A program made the position numbers and the translations under genes. This document shows, piece after piece, positions 59,179 through 64,000 of a DNA stretch of 64,000 nucleotides. The DNA is from Achromobacter xylosoxidans A8. Its GTDB lineage: Bacteria > Pseudomonadota > Gammaproteobacteria > Burkholderiales > Burkholderiaceae_B. The notes beneath the pieces were generated by a model. That model saw only the letters and a program-made list of their open reading frames with translations. It did no database searches and was not told where the DNA came from. Numbering within the stretch: the first letter of the stretch is position 1; each line of letters begins with the position of its first letter. The stretch covers positions 3,782,001-3,846,000 of the forward strand of contig NC_014640.1 of the NCBI RefSeq assembly GCF_000165835.1, written 5' to 3'.

Positions 59179-60375
59179 TCAGGCCGGGGCGCTTGCCCGC
59201 CCCCCGGCCAGGAATTCCATTGCCGCCTGCACGCCGCCGGGCCGATGCGGCACGCCTGCCGCGGCCAGGCCCATTTCCACGCCGGCCAAGGTGCCGCACA
59301 GCGTCAGGTCGTTGAAGTGACCCAGGTGGCCGATGCGGAACACGCGGTCGGTCAGCTTGCCCAGGCCCTGCCCCAGCGACATGTCGAAGCGTTCCAGCAC
59401 CACTTTGCGGAAGGCGTCGGCGCTGTGGCCTTGCGGCATGATCGCCGCAGTCAGGGCCGGGCTGTGCGCGGCCGGGTCCAGGCTCAGCAGTTCCAGCCCC
59501 CAGCCGGCCAGGGCCAGGCGCGTGGCCTGGGCGTGGCGCTGGTGGCGCGCGAAGACTTGCGACAGGCCTTCTTCGCGCAGCATGGCCAGGGCCTCGTGCA
59601 GGCCGTAGAGCAAATTGGTCGAAGGCGTGTACGGAAAGTAGCCGCGGGCGTTGGCCGCGAGCATTTCGCGCCAGTCCCAGTACGAACGCGGCAGCCGTGC
59701 CTGGTCGGCCGCGGCCAGGGCGCGTGCGCTGACGGCGTTGAAGGCCAGACCCGGCGGCAGCATCAGGCCCTTTTGCGAACCGGCCACGGTCACGTCCACG
59801 CCCCATTCGTCGTGGCGGTAGTCGATGGAGCCCAGCGACGAGATCGTGTCCACCATCAGCAGCGCCGGATGCGCGGCGCCGTCAATCGCGGCGCGCACGG
59901 CTGCAATGTCGCTCGTCACGCCGGTAGAGGTTTCGTTATGCACCACGCACACGGCCTTGATCTCACGTTCCTTGTCTTCGGCCAGGCGGGCGGCGATGGC
60001 CGCCGCGTCCACCGGGTGGCGCCAGTCGCCTTCCAGGAAATCCACTTCCAGTCCCAGCCGCCCCGCCAGCTTGCGCCACAGGCTGGCGAAATGGCCCGTC
60101 TCGACCATCAGCACGCGGTCGCCGGGCGACAGGGTATTGACCAGCGCGGCCTCCCAGGCGCCGGTGCCGGACGACGGGAAGATCACCACCGGCGACTGTG
60201 TCTGGAACACCTGCTTGATGCCTTCCAGCACCGCCAGGCCCAACGCGCCGAACTCCGGTCCGCGATGGTCGATGGTGGGCTGGTCGATGGCGCGCAGCAC
60301 GCGGTCGGGTACGTTGGTCGGCCCCGGAATCTGCAGGAAATGCCGGCCGGACGGATGACTGTTCAGGGTAAGCAT
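59179..60375 (-). CDS. Serine-glyoxylate/alanine-glyoxylate-type aminotransferase
   Basis: A class V PLP aminotransferase of 398 residues. The N-terminal FLQIPGPTNVPDRVLRAI, VIFPSSGTGAWEAALVNTL, HNETSTGVTSDI, VDTISSLGSIDYRHDEW and the PLP lysine Lys202 in VAGSQKGLMLPPGLAF identify the SgaA/AGXT group, which transfers the amino group from serine or another amino acid to glyoxylate. It is divergent from a GntR regulator, with a shared 14-bp operator-like repeat before each gene. Confidence 0.92.
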   Translation of the reverse strand: MLTLNSHPSGRHFLQIPGPTNVPDRVLRAIDQPTIDHRGPEFGALGLAVLEGIKQVFQTQSPVVIFPSSGTGAWEAALVNTLSPGDRVLMVETGHFASLWRKLAGRLGLEVDFLEGDWRHPVDAAAIAARLAEDKEREIKAVCVVHNETSTGVTSDIAAVRAAIDGAAHPALLMVDTISSLGSIDYRHDEWGVDVTVAGSQKGLMLPPGLAFNAVSARALAAADQARLPRSYWDWREMLAANARGYFPYTPSTNLLYGLHEALAMLREEGLSQVFARHQRHAQATRLALAGWGLELLSLDPAAHSPALTAAIMPQGHSADAFRKVVLERFDMSLGQGLGKLTDRVFRIGHLGHFNDLTLCGTLAGVEMGLAAAGVPHRPGGVQAAMEFLAGGRASAPA

Positions 60376-60396
60376 GCGTAGTCCCAAAGTGGAATA

Positions 60397-60577
60397 TTTT
60401 TGTATACCAACAAAAGGCGCCAAGCAAACAAGCAAGGGTTGCCCGGCATGCGGACTTGCGGCATGCGTCACTCTATCCCATTGTTTTTACGTTAATAACC
60501 TAGGGTATACACCCATCGGGCGATACGGAAGTACAGGTTTATAGTTTCGCAAAACACGGGGAATTTTTGTATACCAA
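60397..60577. promoter_or_regulatory. Three GTATAC-centred sites between aminotransferase and GntR regulator
   Basis: The identical 14-mer TTTTTGTATACCAA occurs at 60397-60410 and 60564-60577, and GGGTATACACC lies between them with GTATAC at 60505-60510. The right-hand 14-mer ends on the A of the GntR start codon and the left-hand one is 21 nt before the aminotransferase ATG. TTGTATACCAA is nearly palindromic and fits FadR-type operators. Binding would repress both genes. Confidence 0.85.
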
Positions 60578-61332
60578 TGAGCAGCGTTTCCAGCCTGATG
60601 CCTGATTCCGGCGCCGCCAGCGTGGCTGCCGAAACCGCGCCGCCGACTGCGGCCCGCGGCGCGGGCAACGGCCGCACGCTGCCGGCTACGGTGGCCGGGC
60701 AATTGCGCGAACGCATCATCCAGGGTGAATTCCCGCCCGGCACGCGGCTGAACGAGCGCACCCTTTGCGACCTGCTGGGCGTGTCCCGCACGCCCTTGCG
60801 CGAAGCCTTTCGCGTGCTGGCCGCCGAAGGGCTGGTGCAAATCGAACCGAACCGCGGCGCGCAGGTGGTGGCGCTGTCGGAGGCGAACATCCGCGAAGCC
60901 TTCGAGGTCATAGGCGGGCTGGAAGCCATGTCCTGCCGGCTGGCCTGCGAACGGGCCACGGACACCGAGATCGCCGAGATCCGCGCGCTGACCTACGAAA
61001 TGATGGCCAGCCACGCGCGCCACGACCTGCCGACCTACTTCCAGACCAATCGCGCGATCCACGAACGCATCAGCCTGGCCGCGCACAACAGCCTGCTCAA
61101 GCAGCTGTACGACGCCCAGAATGCGCGCATTCAGAACCTGCGATTCGTTTCGAACGAGAACCGCCAGAAATGGGATCTGGCGATGCGCGAGCACATCGAG
61201 ATGGCCGAGGCCCTGGACGCGCGCGACGCCGACCGGCTGGCCGGCATCATGCGCCAGCACTTGCAGCGCAAGTGCGAGGCGGCGTTGAAGACCCTGGCCC
61301 AACCGCCCGCGGCAGTGGCCGATTCGGGCTGA
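60577..61332 (+). CDS. GntR-family regulator, FadR/FCD subgroup
   Basis: A 251-residue regulator with a winged helix (about 25-95; LRERIIQGEFPPGTRLNERT, LLGVSRTPLREAFRVLAAEG) and an FCD ligand domain (REAFEVIGGLEAMSCRLACE, HERISLAAHNSLLKQLYDAQ, HIEMAEALDARDADRLAGIM). It is divergent from the aminotransferase gene and 100 nt before the dipeptide-type ABC operon, so it may control both. Its start codon lies within one of its own likely operators. Confidence 0.92.
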   Translation: MSSVSSLMPDSGAASVAAETAPPTAARGAGNGRTLPATVAGQLRERIIQGEFPPGTRLNERTLCDLLGVSRTPLREAFRVLAAEGLVQIEPNRGAQVVALSEANIREAFEVIGGLEAMSCRLACERATDTEIAEIRALTYEMMASHARHDLPTYFQTNRAIHERISLAAHNSLLKQLYDAQNARIQNLRFVSNENRQKWDLAMREHIEMAEALDARDADRLAGIMRQHLQRKCEAALKTLAQPPAAVADSG

Positions 61333-61432
61333 CGCCCCCTCTTGCGCAAGCAGGACAGCGGGCCGAGCCGCCCGCATGAATAGAAGATGTCAGATACGCA
61401 GTACGTGCAGTGACTTCCACAGGAGCCTCACC

Positions 61433-63004
61433 ATGACTGATTTCCGCATCACCCCCGCAGCATCCGCGCCGACCCGACGCAGCCCCATCCCCCTCAAGGC
61501 CCTGACCGCCGCCCTGCTGGCCTGCGCCACGCTGGCGGCCCAGCCGGCGCTGGCCGGCAAGAAGGACGACACGCTGCGCATGGCCTACGACCAGGCGCCC
61601 GAGAGCGTGGACCCCTACTACAACAACGTGCGGATCGGCGTCATCATCGCCGCCAACGTCTGGGACACCCTGCTCTACCGCGACCCGGTCACCAACGAGT
61701 ACAAGGGGCAGCTCGCCAAGAGCTGGAAGCAGGTCGACGACAAGACCATGGAATTCGAACTGCGCCAAGGCGTCAAATTCCATAACGGCGAGGAGTTCGA
61801 CGCGGACTCGGTGGTGTACACGCTGAACTACGTGGCGGACCCGAAGAACAAGGCCGTGACGCAGCAGAACGTGGCCTGGATCGACAGGGTCGAGAAGATC
61901 GACAAGTACAAGGTGCGCCTGATCACCAAGGAGCCCTTCCCTGGCGCCAAGGAATACCTGTCCACCACCGCCGCCATCCATCCGGCCAAGTACTACCAGG
62001 AAGTCGGCCCCAAGGGCATGAACGCCAAGCCGGTGGGCTCGGGGCCCTACAAGGTGGTGGACTACCAGCCGGGCAAGTCCATCACGCTGGAACGCAATGC
62101 CGACTACTTCAAGGATTCGCCCAAGGCTCAGCCCAAGATCGGCAAGGTGGTGATCCGCTTCATCCCCGACCGCCAGACGCAGATGGCCGAAGTCATCTCG
62201 GGCGGCGAGGACCTGATCATGAGCGTGCCCAAGGACCAGGCCGAACAGCTGGGCGGCATGCCCTCGCTGCAGATGGTCACCGGCAACACCATGCGCATCG
62301 TGTTCATGCAGATGAACATCCAGGAAGGCACGCCGGCACCGCAGCTGAAAGACGAACGCGTGCGCCGCGCCATCATCCACGCGATCGACCGCGAGTCCAT
62401 GCTGAAGAACATCGTGGGCGAAGGCGGCGGCCTCATCAACACCATCTGCACGCCTTCGCAGACGGGCTGCACGCAGGAAGGCGCGCCGGTCTACAAGTAC
62501 GACCCGGCCCAGGCCAAGAAGCTGCTGGCCGAGGCCGGCTACCCCAACGGCTTCGACATCGACCTGGTGGCCTACCGCGAGCGCAACCAGACCGAAGCCA
62601 TCATCAACTACCTGCAGGCGGTGGGCATCCGCGCCAAGCTCAACTTCCTGCAGTACGCCGCCATGCGCGACATGATCCGCGCCAACAAGGCCTCGCTCAC
62701 GCACCAGACCTGGGGCTCCAACCTGGTCAACGACGTGTCCGCGTCCACGCCGGTGTACTTCGCCTTCGGCAACGACGACGTCACTCGCGACCCGCAGGTG
62801 CGCGACCTGCTCACCAAGGGCGACCGCACCATCGACAGCCCCGCGCGCAACGCCGCCTACAAGCAGGCGCTGGACCTGATCGCGCAGAAGGCCTACGCGG
62901 TGCCGCTGTGGACCTTGCCTGCCTACTACGTGGCCACCAAGGACGTGAACTTCAAGCCCTATTCGGACGAACTGGTGCGCTTCTGGGACATGAGCTGGAA
63001 GTAA
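61433..63004 (+). CDS. Dipeptide/oligopeptide-type ABC transporter, periplasmic binding protein
   Basis: A 523-residue SBP_bac_5 (DppA/OppA-type) receptor. The signal peptide has a long n-region, then LKALTAALLACATLAAQPAL. Family marks: LRMAYDQAPESVDPYYNNVR, WKQVDDKTMEFELRQGVKFH, YKVVDYQPGKSITLERNADY and HAIDRESMLKNIVGEGGG. Ligands of such receptors range from peptides to opines, glutathione and nickel; the aminotransferase next door does not settle it. AGGAG precedes the ATG by 7 nt. Confidence 0.93.
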   Translation: MTDFRITPAASAPTRRSPIPLKALTAALLACATLAAQPALAGKKDDTLRMAYDQAPESVDPYYNNVRIGVIIAANVWDTLLYRDPVTNEYKGQLAKSWKQVDDKTMEFELRQGVKFHNGEEFDADSVVYTLNYVADPKNKAVTQQNVAWIDRVEKIDKYKVRLITKEPFPGAKEYLSTTAAIHPAKYYQEVGPKGMNAKPVGSGPYKVVDYQPGKSITLERNADYFKDSPKAQPKIGKVVIRFIPDRQTQMAEVISGGEDLIMSVPKDQAEQLGGMPSLQMVTGNTMRIVFMQMNIQEGTPAPQLKDERVRRAIIHAIDRESMLKNIVGEGGGLINTICTPSQTGCTQEGAPVYKYDPAQAKKLLAEAGYPNGFDIDLVAYRERNQTEAIINYLQAVGIRAKLNFLQYAAMRDMIRANKASLTHQTWGSNLVNDVSASTPVYFAFGNDDVTRDPQVRDLLTKGDRTIDSPARNAAYKQALDLIAQKAYAVPLWTLPAYYVATKDVNFKPYSDELVRFWDMSWK

Positions 63005-63016
63005 GGCGCGGCCCCG

Positions 63017-63045
63017 CGCCGGCCCTGCATCGCGCCGGGCCGGCG
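63017..63045 (+). repeat. Hairpin between binding-protein and permease genes
   Basis: CGCCGGCCC (63017-63025) and GGGCCGGCG (63037-63045) form a perfect 9-bp stem with an 11-nt loop, 12 nt after the binding-protein stop codon. No T-run follows. Confidence 0.75.
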
Positions 63046-63069
63046 TGAGTCCAACGAAGAGGAAGCCCT

Positions 63070-63987
63070 ATGCTGTATTTCACGATCAGGCGCCTGGGCC
63101 TGGCGGTGCTGGTGGCGCTGACGGTCTCGATCCTGGCGTTCCTGCTGCTGCACCTGTCCGGCGACCCGGCGCTGGCCCTGGCCGGCGAAGGCGCGCGCCA
63201 GGCCGACATCGACATGATCCGCAAGACCTACGGCCTGGACCGGCCGCTGGCGGTGCAGTACGCGGACTGGCTCTGGCACATCCTGCAGGGCGACTTCGGC
63301 ACCTCGGTGTATTTCAAGACCGAGGCCGGGCCGCTGATCCTCTCCAAGCTCAAGACCACGCTGCTGCTGGGCATGGGCGCGCTGGCCTTCGCGCTCTTGA
63401 TCTCGATTCCGCTGGGCGTGCTGGCCGCGCTGTACAAGGGCAGCCTGATCGACCGCATCTGCCTGGCGGTCGCCGTGCTGGGGCAGGCGCTGCCCAACTT
63501 CTTCTTCGCGCTGATCCTGATCATGCTGTTCTCGATCTCGCTGCGCATCCTGCCGGTGTCGGGCAGCGGCAGCTGGCAGCATTTCGTCATGCCGGCGATC
63601 GCACTGGGCTACTACGTCGCGCCCGCCTTCATGCGCCTGATACGCGCCGGCATGATCGAGGTCCTGGCCGCCGACTACATCCGCACCGCCCGCGCCAAGG
63701 GCCTGCCGGCGCGCAAGATCGTCTTCAAGCACGCGCTGCGCAACGCCATCGTGCCGGTGGTGGCGCTGGCCGCGGTGCAGCTGGGCTACCTGCTGGGCGG
63801 CTCGGTCGTCATCGAAACCATCTTCGCGCTGGACGGCCTGGGCTACCTGGCTTACCAGAGCATCACCTACAAGGACTATCCCGTGATGCAGCTGATCGTG
63901 CTGCTGCTGTCGGTGCTCTACGTGCTGCTGACCCTGGCGGCCGATATCGCCAACGCGTGGCTCGACCCGCGCATCCGGGTGTCCTGA
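63070..63987 (+). CDS. Dipeptide-type ABC transporter permease (DppB-like)
   Basis: A 305-residue inner-membrane permease of the DppB/OppB group: N-terminal LRLAVLVALTVSILAFLLLH-like helix, the loop FGTSVYFKTEAGPLILSKL, and the C-terminal EAA loop YIRTARAKGLPARKIVFKHA followed by LRNAIVPVVAL. It is 65 nt after the receptor gene and directly precedes the next permease gene. Confidence 0.94.
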   Translation: MLYFTIRRLGLAVLVALTVSILAFLLLHLSGDPALALAGEGARQADIDMIRKTYGLDRPLAVQYADWLWHILQGDFGTSVYFKTEAGPLILSKLKTTLLLGMGALAFALLISIPLGVLAALYKGSLIDRICLAVAVLGQALPNFFFALILIMLFSISLRILPVSGSGSWQHFVMPAIALGYYVAPAFMRLIRAGMIEVLAADYIRTARAKGLPARKIVFKHALRNAIVPVVALAAVQLGYLLGGSVVIETIFALDGLGYLAYQSITYKDYPVMQLIVLLLSVLYVLLTLAADIANAWLDPRIRVS

Positions 63988-63988
63988 C

Positions 63989-64000
63989 ATGAATACGCCT
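63989..64000 (+). CDS. Start of the next gene, probably a DppC-like permease (cut by window end)
   Basis: An ATG one nucleotide after the dppB-like stop opens a frame (Met-Asn-Thr-Pro) that runs out of the window. Position and operon type suggest the second permease; the sequence itself is too short to show it. Confidence 0.5.

Noticed and set aside
1..64000. Search by eye for tRNA genes, rRNA, CRISPR arrays, complete insertion sequences and prophage modules
   Set aside because: No TTCGA-type T-loop context, spaced direct repeats, intact transposase or phage structural genes were found; a tRNAscan or CRISPR finder would settle it.

Overview
The window is high-GC chromosomal DNA of a betaproteobacterium, most likely Alcaligenaceae (Achromobacter/Bordetella-like). 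This rests on the very GC-rich codon usage of most genes, a Bug-type tripartite tricarboxylate transporter receptor, an imuA-imuB-dnaE2 mutagenesis cassette, many LysR/GntR/IclR/AraC regulators and many amino-acid and organic-acid catabolic operons. No tRNA, rRNA or CRISPR array was seen. The first gene (efflux outer-membrane protein) and the last (a dppC-like permease, only 12 nt present) are cut by the window edges.

Layout. 0-3.7 kb: efflux outer-membrane component, a convergent esterase and a LysP-like lysine permease ending in a clear terminator. 3.8-9.2 kb: SOS mutagenesis cassette imuA-imuB-dnaE2 behind a textbook LexA box overlapping the promoter. 9.2-11.5 kb: secreted SGNH esterase and a divergent LysR regulator. 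11.5-18.6 kb (minus strand): a six-gene operon headed by an RpiR regulator with two operator palindromes; it encodes diaminopropionate ammonia-lyase, two carbamoylase-type amidohydrolases, an MFS transporter and an M20 hydrolase, and looks like a pathway for ureido/acyl derivatives of 2,3-diaminopropionate. 18.8-25.3 kb: an I78 inhibitor-like lipoprotein, then a seven-gene minus-strand operon (RraA-type aldolase, aminotransferase, polar amino-acid ABC transporter, LysR) that fits uptake, transamination and aldol cleavage of a 4-hydroxyglutamate-type amino acid. 25.6-33.3 kb: a small hypothetical gene, a stretch with no recognisable gene, then an AraC regulator divergent from a P450-ferredoxin-reductase-FAH hydrolase-deacetylase-outer-membrane channel operon.

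33.2-42.1 kb is a patchy accessory island, visibly lower in GC in several parts. It holds a cysteine-rich secreted protein, a PhyH-type dioxygenase, a second cysteinyl-tRNA synthetase, an RlmN paralogue, an M15 peptidase, an MlaC-like protein, a duplicated-domain protein and a cytochrome c, with remnants of IS3- and IS110-family transposases and four copies of a palindromic repeat that I saw nowhere else in the window. The most striking element is upstream of the second cysS: a promoter giving an almost leaderless mRNA, a 25-codon leader ORF with three Cys codons, and an intrinsic terminator before cysS. This is the layout of a cysteine-responsive transcription attenuator.

42-64 kb returns to high GC: a LysR/dienelactone-hydrolase-like pair, a ParB-domain orphan, small stress-type proteins, a DHA2 MFS pump, a GntR/Bug/M20 amidohydrolase unit, an IclR/GMC-oxidoreductase/MHS-transporter unit, an aldo/keto reductase, a large fold-back repeat, a serine hydrolase, a serine-glyoxylate-type aminotransferase divergent from a GntR regulator with three GTATAC sites, and the start of a dipeptide-type ABC operon. 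In all three transport units that have a substrate-binding-protein gene followed by another gene, a strong hairpin sits directly after the binding-protein gene.
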